Positions 15,782 to 23,917 are shown, numbered from the stretch's first letter. The stretch: DNA of 34,682 bases from JAJYLM01 sp964547905 (GCA_964547905.1 CAZJPN010000045.1:1-34682); one strand, 5' to 3'. Notes: generated by a model not told the origin, from the sequence alone. Program-made: numbers and translations.

Positions 15782-16646
15782 TCTTTGATCTGTAGAGCGC
15801 CAAATCAATGTCAAAGGAGTATTCCTTCATTGTATTGTTCAGGATATTTCCATACTCCTTGGATTCGAAGTACCTCTTCAGTTCGCCGGATAATGGAAGT
15901 ATCAACTCTTCAGCTTTCCATTTAAAAATCTCTCCATCTTTTAAATTTTTTACACAGCCAAGCGACATGGCATAAGCAGCATCAGCGAGTGTATATTTCG
16001 ATAAAGATTTTTCAAGAGCCTTTAATATGCCGTGCATGTAAGGATTGTAAAATTTGAAAAGCTCGGAATAGATTACTGCATTATGATAATACTGGGGAAA
16101 ATTCAGTATTCCGTCCTTATGCAGGTAAGTTGCAACCTTTATCAACATATCTGCTACCTGCCTTGCTATGCCAAGGCCAGGATATTGCTGGTCTGGAAGT
16201 TGAGCCTTTTCTTTCGTAAATTGTGAAAGCGGATTTTGCAGTATAAGCCATTCTATAACCATCATATTATAACTGCCGTATTTGAATGATGGCAGGTACA
16301 TAATCTTCGGTTTGAATATACTTTCCGAGAGTATGATTTCTATAAGGAGATGGGACTTATCCTTTTTGCCAAAGTATACCCTTAATATATGCCTGTGCGG
16401 ATCATCGGTGTTTATGTCAAGCAATAGATCGGTGAATCCTATTTTGTACAGTTGTTGTGATATATGGGATCTTCTCAACACCCTTTCGACCTCTTCTTTC
16501 GTAAAAACCCCGAGATAAAGACTGTAGCCCTTTTTTTCATTGAGCTGACGCATCAGTTCTGCTTCCGACAGTGAAAAATCAGCGTCACTGAAAGAAATCT
16601 CCTGTACCGTTTCTAACCCTTTTAGTTTTATGTGAGGCTTTTTCAT
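15768..16646 (-). CDS. Conserved-looking hypothetical protein, 292 residues
   Basis: No family recognised. It has no signal peptide or membrane segment, so it is cytoplasmic. It begins MKKPHIKLKGLETVQEISFS, has a mixed alpha/beta middle (GFTDLLLDINTDDPHRHILRVYFGKKD, HLLIEIILSES) and a mostly helical C-terminal half (ARQVADMLIKVATYLHKDGI; YSELFKFYNPYMHGILKALE). The conserved-looking GYSLYLGVFTKEEVERVLRR and the His/Asp-containing strand could mark a binding site, but no catalytic motif is clear. No Shine-Dalgarno before the ATG. It lies just past the terminator hairpin of the aldehyde dehydrogenase gene, so it probably has its own promoter. Confidence 0.75.
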   Translation of the reverse strand: MKKPHIKLKGLETVQEISFSDADFSLSEAELMRQLNEKKGYSLYLGVFTKEEVERVLRRSHISQQLYKIGFTDLLLDINTDDPHRHILRVYFGKKDKSHLLIEIILSESIFKPKIMYLPSFKYGSYNMMVIEWLILQNPLSQFTKEKAQLPDQQYPGLGIARQVADMLIKVATYLHKDGILNFPQYYHNAVIYSELFKFYNPYMHGILKALEKSLSKYTLADAAYAMSLGCVKNLKDGEIFKWKAEELILPLSGELKRYFESKEYGNILNNTMKEYSFDIDLALYRSKTTHQ

Positions 16647-16661
16647 ATATCAATATAAATT

Positions 16662-16685
16662 AAGGGGCAGGATATCCCGCCCCTT
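16662..16685. terminator. Hairpin downstream of the aldehyde dehydrogenase gene
   Basis: AAGGGGC (16662-16668) pairs with GCCCCTT (16679-16685); the inner GGATATCC is itself a palindrome, so the whole 24 bp folds with one mismatch. On the minus strand it follows the AATTCAA-type array that starts after the 16761 stop codon. The bases after it (AATTTATATT) are AT-rich but not a pure U-run. Confidence 0.6.
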
Positions 16686-16758
16686 TTGAATATTTAATTT
16701 TGACTCTTGAATTCCTTCATAATCTTGACTCTTGAATTTTGAGTCTTGAGTGTTTCAT
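16686..16758 (-). repeat. AATTCAA-type degenerate 3' array (copy 3)
   Basis: On the minus strand, starting within a few bases of the aldehyde dehydrogenase stop codon: CACTCAAGACTCAAAATTCA, then AGAGTCAAGA and GAATTCAAGAGTCAAAATT. It uses the same words and the same orientation to the upstream gene as the arrays at 5723-5780 and 13328-13430, and it leads directly into the hairpin 16662-16685. Confidence 0.85.
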
Positions 16759-16760
16759 GC

Positions 16761-18254
16761 CTAATCCAGCACAAGGTCGTACCAGAACTTTGCTTTACGC
16801 GGCGCAACAGCCACGTGTATGTGTTTGATCTGAGTGTATTCGTCAAATCCATAAGTGCCAAGCTCCCTCCCTACACCGCTCTGTTTGTAGCCACCGAAGG
16901 GTGCTAGAGCGTTGAGAAGATGGTAATCGTTTATCCATACGGTGCCTGTTCTGATTGCCTTTGCTACATCTATTGCATGAGGTATATCACTCGACCAGAC
17001 ACCTCCGGCAAGTCCATACATACTGTCATTGGCAATCTTTATGGCATCATCAACGGTCTTGAATCTGATCACGGAGAGGACCGGTCCGAAGATCTCCTCC
17101 TGTGCTATCTTCATCTTGTTATCTACGTCAGTGAAAATCGTAGGTTCGATATAGAATCCCTTTTTCATGTTTGCAGGTCTCTTGCCACCCAGCACAAGTT
17201 TTGCCTTCTCATCAATACCTGCCTTGATGTAACCCTCTACAGTCTCTCTCTGTTTTGCAGAGACTACAGGCCCCATGGTCGTTTCATAATCCATCTGATA
17301 CCCAACCTTGATTCCCTTGGCCCTTGCTATGAGCTTATCCATGAACTTGTCATAGATTTTTTCATCAACAAGCAGCCTTGTCCCGGATTCACACACCTGA
17401 CCGGAATGGAGGAATGTACCGAACAGCGCACCGTCAACCGCCTCGTCCAAAATTGCATCCGACAGTACTATGTTTGCGGACTTGCCTCCAAGCTCGAGTG
17501 TAACCTTTTTAACAGTCTTCGATGCAAGCTCCATAACCCTGCTACCAACCGATGTGGAACCTGTAATAGCTACCTTATCCACCAGAGGGTTACTTGCAAG
17601 CTCTTCTCCCACAACCCCGCCTGACCCGGTAATTACGTTTACAACACCTGCAGGGATGCCAGCCTCTTCTATTAATTTTGCGAGCTCAAGTGCAGTAAGC
17701 GGCGTGTAGCTTGCCGGTTTCAGTATAACGCAGTTTCCTGCTGCTATTGCAGGAGCTATCTTCCACACAGCCATCAGCAGAGGAAAATTCCATGGAATGA
17801 TCTGTCCTGCAACGCCGATGGGTTCCCTTATTACAAAATTCCAGCTTACGGACGGGAAATTTATCCAGGGCAGAGGTTCAAAGAGGTCTTTCTTATATGC
17901 AAGTTCCGCAAAATGCCTGAAATGTTCCACAGCAAGGGGGGTATCTATCATAGAAGCCTTCCTTATCGTAGCTCCGGAGCTTATTGCTTCTATCTCGGCG
18001 AGTTCGGTCTGTTTAGCTATAAGTCCATCAACAACCTTCAACATCATATCCGAACGTTTCTTCTGTTCGAGCCTTGCCCATACACCGCTGTCAAATGCAT
18101 TTCTCGCAGCTTTTATAGCCTCCCTTGTATCTTCTACATCCGCCGCAGGAACCTCAGCCACAACCTCCTCATTGCCCGGGTTTATTACCTTCATTGTCTT
18201 ACCCGATTTTGCATCTACCCATTTACCGTTTACAAACATCTGATACTTTTTCAT
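16761..18254 (-). CDS. NAD(P)-dependent aldehyde dehydrogenase
   Basis: 497 residues, full-length ALDH superfamily, oxidising an aldehyde to the acid with NAD(P)+. Catalytic residues are visible: Asn156 (PWNF), Lys179 (ILKP), Glu254 (VTLELGGKSA) and nucleophile Cys288 (HSGQVCES). EEIFGPVLSVIRF and the C-terminal APFGGYKQSGVGRELG are also present. It resembles betaine- or retinal-type ALDHs (GQxC, VTLELGGKSA); the substrate cannot be read from sequence. The start is firm: GGAGGT six bases before the ATG. An UPF0173 gene lies upstream on the same strand, 90 bp away. It is followed by an array and a hairpin. Confidence 0.95.
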   Translation of the reverse strand: MKKYQMFVNGKWVDAKSGKTMKVINPGNEEVVAEVPAADVEDTREAIKAARNAFDSGVWARLEQKKRSDMMLKVVDGLIAKQTELAEIEAISSGATIRKASMIDTPLAVEHFRHFAELAYKKDLFEPLPWINFPSVSWNFVIREPIGVAGQIIPWNFPLLMAVWKIAPAIAAGNCVILKPASYTPLTALELAKLIEEAGIPAGVVNVITGSGGVVGEELASNPLVDKVAITGSTSVGSRVMELASKTVKKVTLELGGKSANIVLSDAILDEAVDGALFGTFLHSGQVCESGTRLLVDEKIYDKFMDKLIARAKGIKVGYQMDYETTMGPVVSAKQRETVEGYIKAGIDEKAKLVLGGKRPANMKKGFYIEPTIFTDVDNKMKIAQEEIFGPVLSVIRFKTVDDAIKIANDSMYGLAGGVWSSDIPHAIDVAKAIRTGTVWINDYHLLNALAPFGGYKQSGVGRELGTYGFDEYTQIKHIHVAVAPRKAKFWYDLVLD

Positions 18255-18344
18255 TTTGAGACCTCCTTTTTTTATTATTGAAACAAATTATCTTTACCCC
18301 TCATTCCAGCTTGCGATTCCCGGCGGTCTTACTGCGGATACCCT

Positions 18345-18965
18345 TTATGACTCCTGCGTAAGGATTTCAACCGGCGATTTGACAAGTTTTTTGAATCTTT
18401 CTGCCGCTTCCCTGCCTGCAACATCGTTTAAAGTTCCCCAGTGCATCGGTATTGCAAGTTTAGGGTTGACAGCATTAACAATCTTAGCCGCATCATCGGC
18501 ATCGGATGTGTATTTACCTCCAACGGGAACCAACAGTATGTCAGCCTTTAGAGATTTCATCTCATCGATAAATTCCGTATCACCCGTGTGGTAAATACTT
18601 TCTCCGTTCATCGTTATTATGAATCCAACATTACCTGAGTCTTTGGGATGAAAAGGTTTTGAAGGGTTGTAGGCGAGCACTGCGAGGATCTCTACGTCTC
18701 CTATCCTCAGTTTATCCCCGGGTTTAACTACCCTTACATCACCGCTGACCTGCTGTTTTACGGATGGTGTTGTTACTATGATAGAATCCTTTTTGGCTAT
18801 TTTCTTTATATCCGGAACCGACAGATGATCGAAATGATCATGTGTTACGAGTATTATGTCTGCTTTCGGTTCGGATTTCTTCAACTGCCATGGGTCTATA
18901 TAGATTGTTTTGTCGTTTGATATCCTAAAACTCGCGTGTCCAAGCCATGTAACTTTATTTTTCAT
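18345..18965 (-). CDS. UPF0173 metal-dependent hydrolase (metallo-beta-lactamase fold)
   Basis: 206 residues. Metal ligands visible: TWLGHASF (His10), THDHFDH (41-47, the HxHxDH signature), YHTGDTE with the bridging Asp and MHWGT with the last His. UPF0173 proteins are UlaG-like hydrolases whose physiological substrates are mostly unknown. AGGAGG precedes the ATG. It probably shares a transcript with the downstream aldehyde dehydrogenase; the tRNA-Leu gene lies just upstream on the same strand. Confidence 0.93.
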   Translation of the reverse strand: MKNKVTWLGHASFRISNDKTIYIDPWQLKKSEPKADIILVTHDHFDHLSVPDIKKIAKKDSIIVTTPSVKQQVSGDVRVVKPGDKLRIGDVEILAVLAYNPSKPFHPKDSGNVGFIITMNGESIYHTGDTEFIDEMKSLKADILLVPVGGKYTSDADDAAKIVNAVNPKLAIPMHWGTLNDVAGREAAERFKKLVKSPVEILTQES

Positions 18966-18989
18966 ATTAACCTCCTTCTAAAAAACAAT

Positions 18990-19075
18990 TGCCTGGGGCC
19001 GGGATCGAACCGGCATGGAGTTTGAGCCCCGAGGGATTTTAAGTCCCTTGCGTCTACCAGTTCCGCCACCCAGGC
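18990..19075 (-). tRNA. tRNA-Leu, anticodon UAA
   Basis: Acceptor GCCTGGG pairs with CCCAGGC. The D-arm contains AACTGGTAGACGC. The anticodon arm is AGGGA-CTTAAAA-TCCCT (anticodon TAA). A long class II variable arm follows, then the T-arm CCGGTTCGATCCCGG and discriminator A. The 3' CCA is not encoded, so CCA-adding enzyme is needed; this differs from the tRNA-Gln gene at 24384. Confidence 0.97.
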
Positions 19076-19089
19076 ATTGCTTATCTTAA

Positions 19090-19117
19090 ATAATATTTTA
19101 TACTTAAAGTCAAACAA
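19090..19117 (-). promoter_or_regulatory. Predicted promoter for tRNA-Leu
   Basis: Minus strand TTGTTT (complement of 19112-19117), a 16-bp spacer and TATTAT (complement of 19090-19095). An overlapping TTGACT is an alternative -35 box. Transcription would start about 8 nt before the tRNA. Confidence 0.4.
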
Positions 19118-19165
19118 GATAAAAACTGCTATTTTTGGTGCGGTAAAGGATTCCTTGATTCGATT

Positions 19166-19194
19166 TTGTTATATGAAATAAAGTATGCTAAAAT
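19166..19194 (+). promoter_or_regulatory. Predicted promoter for ligA, nearly leaderless
   Basis: TTGTTA (19166-19171), a 17-bp spacer, TAAAAT (19189-19194). The transcript would begin near 19201, about 5 nt before the ATG at 19206, with no room for a Shine-Dalgarno; none is visible. Confidence 0.4.
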
Positions 19195-19205
19195 AGAAAA
19201 ATCAC

Positions 19206-21221
19206 ATGAATCTTCACGAGGCTGAAAAAAGAATAAAGGAACTAAGAAAGATACTGGATCACCACAACTATCTTTATTATGTACTTGATTTACCGGAGAT
19301 TTCCGATAATGAGTATGATCGTCTTTTCAGGGAGTTAAAAGACCTTGAAGAGCGGTATCCGCAGTTATTCGATCCGAATTCTCCAACCCAGAGGGTCGGC
19401 GCAAAGCCGCTCGAGAAGTTCAGCCAGATAAAACATACCGTTCCTATGCTCAGCCTTGATAACGCCTTTTCAAACGAAGAGTTCGATCAGTTCGTGGATC
19501 GGATAAACAGGTTTCTCGGCAGAGAAGGATTTTATGATTTTGTTGGTGAGCCCAAGCTCGACGGACTCGGCGTTGAGCTTGTTTATGAAAACGGGGTGTT
19601 TATGGCCGGTTCTACAAGGGGCGATGGTTATGTGGGGGAAGATGTAACACAGAACTTAAGAACTATTAAGGCTGTCCCCATGTATTTTATCGAGGATAAA
19701 TATTCGGCTCCAGGAAGGATCGAGGTACGTGGAGAGGTAATCATGAACAAAAAGGATTTCTTGAACCTTAACACCCAGAGAGAGGAGAGCGGAGAAACTT
19801 TATTCAGTAACCCAAGGAATGCGGCAGCAGGTTCCCTCAGGCAGCTTGACCCAAAGATTACAGCGCAGCGCAACCTCGATATAATTTTATACGCGATTGG
19901 TGCCTGCGATGGTATAGAGTTCAAAACCCAGTTGGAGATGCTTGAGCATTTCAAGGCATGGGGATTAAAAACAAATCCTCACAATAAATTGCTGAAAACA
20001 AAAGAGGATGTTTTTAAGTATTTCTCGGATATTGAAAAGATGAGGGATAAGCTGCCATACGAATGCGATGGCGTTGTTTTTAAGATAAATTCCCTGTCTC
20101 TTCAGAGGTCTCTCGGTGAGGTTTCACGCAATCCGCGCTGGGCAATAGCTTACAAGTTCAAACCGAGGACAGCAATGACAAGAGTACTCGATATCATACC
20201 TCAGGTAGGCAGAACAGGTATACTGACACCTGTTGCACTTCTTGAGCAGGTCAACATAGGAGGAGCAAGAATACAGCGATCGACTCTGCATAACCAGAGT
20301 GAATTAAACAAAAAAGATATCAGAATCGGTGACACGGTCATCGTGGAAAGGGCAGGCGATGTTATACCGGAGGTGGTAAGCGTCGTGAAAGAAAAGAGGA
20401 CAGGGAGAGAAACACCGTTTGAAATGCCTGTTCAATGTCCTGTATGCGGTTCTAAGATAGAAAAACTTGAAGACGATATATTTTACCGGTGCATCAATAT
20501 TTCATGTCCTGCTCTGGTCAAAGAGAGAATACGTCATTTTGCACAGCGGGGTGCAATGGACATTGAAGGACTTGGAGAAAAATGGGTCGGCACGCTTGTC
20601 GATAAAGGCATAGTTAAGGATGTAGCATCGCTTTACGGGCTAAAAAAAGAAGACATCATCTCTATCGAGAGGATGGGAGAGGTGCTTGCAAAAAAACTCA
20701 TAGATGCCATCCGGAAAAGCAGGGATGCACCACTTGACAGGTTTATCTTTGCCCTCGGCATACTGCATGTAGGGGAACACATAGCAAGGACACTTGCCAT
20801 GAAGTTTAAAGGCATTGATGAACTTGAAAAGGTGTCAAAGGATGATTTGCAAAAGATCGAAGGCATCGGCCCGGAGATAGCTGAGAGCATATATGATTTC
20901 TTTCACACGGAAGAAAACCGGGTGTTGCTGAAAAAATTGAGAGCATACATCAACATTACCAACCCTTATGAAAGGGCGGTTACCGGACATTTGAAAGGCA
21001 AGAGGTTTGTCTTTACAGGTGGTCTCGCTGCACTTTCGCGTGATCAGGCAAAACAGCTCGTCGAGCAAAACGGAGGCAGTGTTACGGAATCGGTAAGCAA
21101 AAAAGTCGATTATGTTGTCGCCGGAGATCAACCAGGCTCAAAACTCGATAAAGCCCGCTCCCTTGATTTGAAGATCCTTTCCGAGGATGCATTCATAAAA
21201 ATGGTGCGTGGACAGGCATGA
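19206..21221 (+). CDS. ligA: NAD-dependent DNA ligase
   Basis: 671 residues, full-length LigA. It seals nicks in DNA using NAD+. Domains in order: N-terminal Ia helices (1-65), adenylation domain with catalytic Lys117 in EPKLDG (115-120) and GEVIMNKKDF, OB fold (IIPQVGRTGILTPVA), four-Cys zinc finger (CPVCGSKIEKLEDD ... YRCINISCPA, about 411-435), helix-hairpin-helix region (GLGEKW, ERMGEVLAKKL, GIGPEIAESIYDF) and C-terminal BRCT (about 592-671, GKRFVFTGGLAALSRDQAKQ). The start is set by the conserved N-terminus. It is a single-gene unit with tRNA-Leu divergent upstream. Confidence 0.97.
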   Translation: MNLHEAEKRIKELRKILDHHNYLYYVLDLPEISDNEYDRLFRELKDLEERYPQLFDPNSPTQRVGAKPLEKFSQIKHTVPMLSLDNAFSNEEFDQFVDRINRFLGREGFYDFVGEPKLDGLGVELVYENGVFMAGSTRGDGYVGEDVTQNLRTIKAVPMYFIEDKYSAPGRIEVRGEVIMNKKDFLNLNTQREESGETLFSNPRNAAAGSLRQLDPKITAQRNLDIILYAIGACDGIEFKTQLEMLEHFKAWGLKTNPHNKLLKTKEDVFKYFSDIEKMRDKLPYECDGVVFKINSLSLQRSLGEVSRNPRWAIAYKFKPRTAMTRVLDIIPQVGRTGILTPVALLEQVNIGGARIQRSTLHNQSELNKKDIRIGDTVIVERAGDVIPEVVSVVKEKRTGRETPFEMPVQCPVCGSKIEKLEDDIFYRCINISCPALVKERIRHFAQRGAMDIEGLGEKWVGTLVDKGIVKDVASLYGLKKEDIISIERMGEVLAKKLIDAIRKSRDAPLDRFIFALGILHVGEHIARTLAMKFKGIDELEKVSKDDLQKIEGIGPEIAESIYDFFHTEENRVLLKKLRAYINITNPYERAVTGHLKGKRFVFTGGLAALSRDQAKQLVEQNGGSVTESVSKKVDYVVAGDQPGSKLDKARSLDLKILSEDAFIKMVRGQA

Positions 21222-21308
21222 TGTAAAGCAGCTTTGGAATACATTGTTTTAATTAATCCAAAAATGCATTTGCACATGAGGAAAATTCGTGTGGCGAGTG
21301 ATTATAGA

Positions 21309-21493
21309 GCAAGGAAAGAGTTATTCGTCTCTGCTCACAAAACAACGTTCTTTTTGCTAAACGGAATTATTATCACAACATGCGTTCTTATTCTTTGACT
21401 CTGAAAAAGAAGTTGTCCACGCAGAATACTATGAAAGTATTGCAAGCAGTTCGTTAATATTTCGTTTCGCATCGCCTCAAACTCTTTCCTTGC
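21309..21493. repeat. Inverted 14-bp repeat pair with 157-bp interior
   Basis: GCAAGGAAAGAGTT at 21309-21322 and its exact reverse complement at 21480-21493. Outside both arms, ATTCG and GGCG-like words also recur with small gaps, so the similarity extends beyond the perfect core. It may be the ends of a decayed small element or an inverted duplication. Confidence 0.6.
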
Positions 21494-21555
21494 GGCGAAC
21501 GAATGAACAAACTATTCTATTGCATTCTTAGTGTTAACGAAGATGATTCTATTTG

Positions 21556-21584
21556 TTGTATTTTTCGCGGTTGCCATGTATAAT
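21556..21584 (+). promoter_or_regulatory. Predicted promoter for the biotin carrier / mutase operon
   Basis: TTGTAT (21556-21561), a 17-bp spacer, perfect TATAAT (21579-21584), followed by a leader of about 25 nt with a GAGG ribosome-binding site before the ATG at 21617. Confidence 0.6.
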
Positions 21585-21616
21585 CAAAAAATATTTTATA
21601 CGAGGTAATCTCAAAA

Positions 21617-22141
21617 ATGAAGATGAGTGTAGATATAGATGATGTCGAACATACCGTCGATATTATAGCAGGTGAAAAAGATACCTATAAGTGCTTGGTC
21701 GACGGAAAGAGTGTTTCCGCCGAAGTATCTTTAATAAAACATAACAACAATGTAAGCGTATATTCTATTCTAAGTCACGGCAGGTCTTATGATGTTATAT
21801 TCTATAAAAATAAAACAACCGGTACTGTATGTGTGAATGGGCACAATTATTCTGTAAGGATTAAAAACCAATTCGACATTATCAAAGACAAAGAAGAGAA
21901 ACAGCACGAAGATAAAAAGTTTTTCAAAATAACGGCTACGATACCGGGTAAGATCATTGCGGTAAAAGTGGAAAAGGATGCCAGGGTAAAAAAAGGCCAG
22001 CCGCTTGTAGTTATTGAAGCCATGAAGATGGAGAATGAGCTGAAATCACCTACGAATGGTATTGTAACCGGTATATATGTCAAGGTCGGAGATAAGGTTG
22101 AAAATAATGCTGCTTTGCTTGATATAGATACAAGGGCGTAA
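21617..22141 (+). CDS. Biotin carboxyl carrier protein (acyl-CoA carboxylase/decarboxylase subunit)
   Basis: 174 residues. The C-terminal biotinyl domain (about 95-174) carries EAMKMENE with biotin-accepting Lys137 and the flanking hairpin (ATIPGKIIAVKVEKDARVKK; GIVTGIYVKVGDKVENNAAL). The N-terminal 90 residues are beta-rich (DIDDVEHTVDI, YKCLVDGKSVSAEV, SYDVIFYKN, GHNYSVRI), like the linker domain beside biotin domains in propionyl-CoA carboxylase alpha chains. It carries CO2 between subunits. Its coupling to methylmalonyl-CoA mutase, two bases downstream, points to propionyl-CoA carboxylase, methylmalonyl-CoA decarboxylase or transcarboxylase as its enzyme. The biotin carboxylase and carboxyltransferase subunits are not in the window. 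Confidence 0.9.
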   Translation: MKMSVDIDDVEHTVDIIAGEKDTYKCLVDGKSVSAEVSLIKHNNNVSVYSILSHGRSYDVIFYKNKTTGTVCVNGHNYSVRIKNQFDIIKDKEEKQHEDKKFFKITATIPGKIIAVKVEKDARVKKGQPLVVIEAMKMENELKSPTNGIVTGIYVKVGDKVENNAALLDIDTRA

Positions 22142-22143
22142 TT

Positions 22144-23793
22144 ATGGCAAAAGATAATAATCATAACGAATTAAAACGAAGATTCGACAAATGGAAACAA
22201 GTCCAAGAAACAACAAAACAGAGGAAAAAAGTGTTCATCACTTCCTCTGAAATAAATATAGAATCATTGTATACCCCTCTTGATACAGAATCTTCGGATT
22301 ATAATACTGTTTCCGGTTTTCCTGGAGAATATCCCTTCACAAGGGGCATTCAGCCGCTTATGTACAGGACGCGATTTTGGACTATGAGACAGTATGCAGG
22401 TTTCGGCGATGCATTAAAAACGAATCAGCGGTTTAAACTCCTGCTCGAGGCGGGTCAAACAGGGCTTTCCGTCGCTTTTGATCTGCCGACGCAGATGGGG
22501 TACGACTCGGACAATCCGGTAAGTGCCGATGAGGTTGGACGTGCTGGTGTTGCCATCGATACGCTCAGGGATATGGAGATCCTCTTTGACGGCATACCGC
22601 TTGATAAGGTCAGCACATCGATGACGATCAATGCAACAGCCGCTGTACTGCTCTCGATGTATATGGCTGTGGGAGACGAACAAGGCGTTACGCACGATAA
22701 ACTTGAGGGCACGATCCAGAATGATATCTTGAAGGAATACATAGCAAGAGGAACATACATATTTCCTGTGGAGCCTTCAATGCGCATTACAACGAATATC
22801 TTTGCATACTGCAAATCGCATGTTTCCAACTTCAATACAATAAGTATTTCCGGCTATCATATACGAGAGGCAGGGGCTAATGCCGTACAGGAACTCGCTT
22901 TCACATTCGCCGATGCCATTGAGTATGTAAAAAGCGGTATCAGTGCTGGTATGGATATCGATGAGTTCGCACCGAGGCTTTCGTTCTTTTTCGGTGTTCA
23001 TAACAACCTTATCGAAGAGATAGCAAAATTCAGGGCAGCACGGAGGATATGGGCGGACATCATGAAACACAGGTTTCATGCAAAAAATCCAAAATCCATG
23101 ATGCTGAGGTTTCATACACAGACATGCGGCGCAACCTTGACAGCACAGCAGCCGGACAACAATGTCGTCAGGGTTACCATTCAGGCGCTTGCCGCTGTTT
23201 TTGGCGGCACACAATCTTTGCACACCAATTCAAGGGATGAAGCCCTCGCACTTCCTACAGAGTCTTCTGTAAAACTCGCATTGAGGACACAGCAGATTAT
23301 CGCCCATGAGTCCGGGGTTGCAGACTTTGTAGACCCCTTCGCAGGTTCCTATGCGGTTGAATCACTGACAGACGAAATAGAACGGAGGGTAAACAATTAC
23401 CTCCACAGGATAGAAAAAACAGGCGGAGCGATAAAGTGGATTCAGAACGGTTTGTTCAAAAGCGAAATCGAGGAATCCGCTTACAAATATCAGCAGGCTA
23501 TCGAAAAAAAGGAAAATATCATCGTCGGCCTCAATGAATTTACGGATCATGACAATACAGAAATAGGCATATTGAAGGTTGATCCGGAGATAGAAAAGAA
23601 GCAGGTCAAGAGGCTTGAGGACATCCGTAAGAACAGGGATAACAAGGCAGTCGAACAGTCACTGAAGAGATTGAAACAAGCGGCAGGCTCAAAAGAAAAT
23701 CTTATGCCCTATATATACGATGCTGTAAAGACGTATGCGTCGATTGGAGAGATCTCCGGTACTCTAAAAGAGGTATTTGGGGAGTACCGGTAG
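22144..23793 (+). CDS. Methylmalonyl-CoA mutase, large (substrate-binding) subunit
   Basis: 549 residues covering the TIM-barrel part of acyl-CoA mutases. Seen: YPFTRGIQPLMYRTRFWTMR (Tyr74 matches the conserved active-site Tyr), QYAGFGDA, GLSVAFDLPTQMGYDSDNP, STSMTINATAA, FHTQTCGATLTAQQPDNN and GGTQSLHTNSRDEALALPTE. The family interconverts methylmalonyl-CoA and succinyl-CoA by a cobalamin radical mechanism. The C-terminal B12-binding domain (DxHxxG) is absent, so a separate small subunit must exist elsewhere. A closely related mutase specificity (isobutyryl- or hydroxyisobutyryl-CoA) cannot be fully excluded, but the Tyr and the biotin carrier neighbour favour methylmalonyl. The start follows the previous stop by two bases. 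Confidence 0.92.
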   Translation: MAKDNNHNELKRRFDKWKQVQETTKQRKKVFITSSEINIESLYTPLDTESSDYNTVSGFPGEYPFTRGIQPLMYRTRFWTMRQYAGFGDALKTNQRFKLLLEAGQTGLSVAFDLPTQMGYDSDNPVSADEVGRAGVAIDTLRDMEILFDGIPLDKVSTSMTINATAAVLLSMYMAVGDEQGVTHDKLEGTIQNDILKEYIARGTYIFPVEPSMRITTNIFAYCKSHVSNFNTISISGYHIREAGANAVQELAFTFADAIEYVKSGISAGMDIDEFAPRLSFFFGVHNNLIEEIAKFRAARRIWADIMKHRFHAKNPKSMMLRFHTQTCGATLTAQQPDNNVVRVTIQALAAVFGGTQSLHTNSRDEALALPTESSVKLALRTQQIIAHESGVADFVDPFAGSYAVESLTDEIERRVNNYLHRIEKTGGAIKWIQNGLFKSEIEESAYKYQQAIEKKENIIVGLNEFTDHDNTEIGILKVDPEIEKKQVKRLEDIRKNRDNKAVEQSLKRLKQAAGSKENLMPYIYDAVKTYASIGEISGTLKEVFGEYR

Positions 23794-23884
23794 CTTTGCG
23801 ACAATCATATCATATCCAAATATCTATTTCTTCACACAATCGCTGTTCTAAAATGTTTTAGGAATTGCAATAATGGGTTAAAAA

Positions 23885-23905
23885 AGGCGTGTCAAAGACA
23901 CGCCT
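23885..23905 (-). terminator. Strong Rho-independent terminator of the TRL gene
   Basis: AGGCGTGTC (23885-23893) and GACACGCCT (23897-23905) form a 9-bp GC-rich stem with a 3-nt loop. On the minus strand it is followed by a T-run (TTTTTT into 23880). It lies 12 bp past the stop of the 23918 gene. Confidence 0.85.
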
Positions 23906-23917
23906 CAAATGTGTAAT

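Larger units (their letters stand above)
21222..21616. other. 395-bp intergenic region between ligA and the biotin carrier gene
   Basis: It holds no convincing gene. Two things stand out: an inverted 14-bp pair GCAAGGAAAGAGTT (21309-21322) / AACTCTTTCCTTGC (21480-21493), and a good promoter at 21556-21584 for the downstream operon. A 40-codon open frame (21276-21398) with a hydrophobic end exists but lacks a ribosome-binding site. The rest looks like unconstrained or decayed DNA. Confidence 0.5.

Noticed and set aside
16920..17624. A 234-codon plus-strand frame inside the aldehyde dehydrogenase
   Set aside because: It is the complement of a gene with all catalytic residues and has no independent support.
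21276..21398. A 40-codon frame (MRKIRVASDYRARKELF...) with a hydrophobic end
   Set aside because: No ribosome-binding site or promoter and no recognisable family; kept only as part of the intergenic description.
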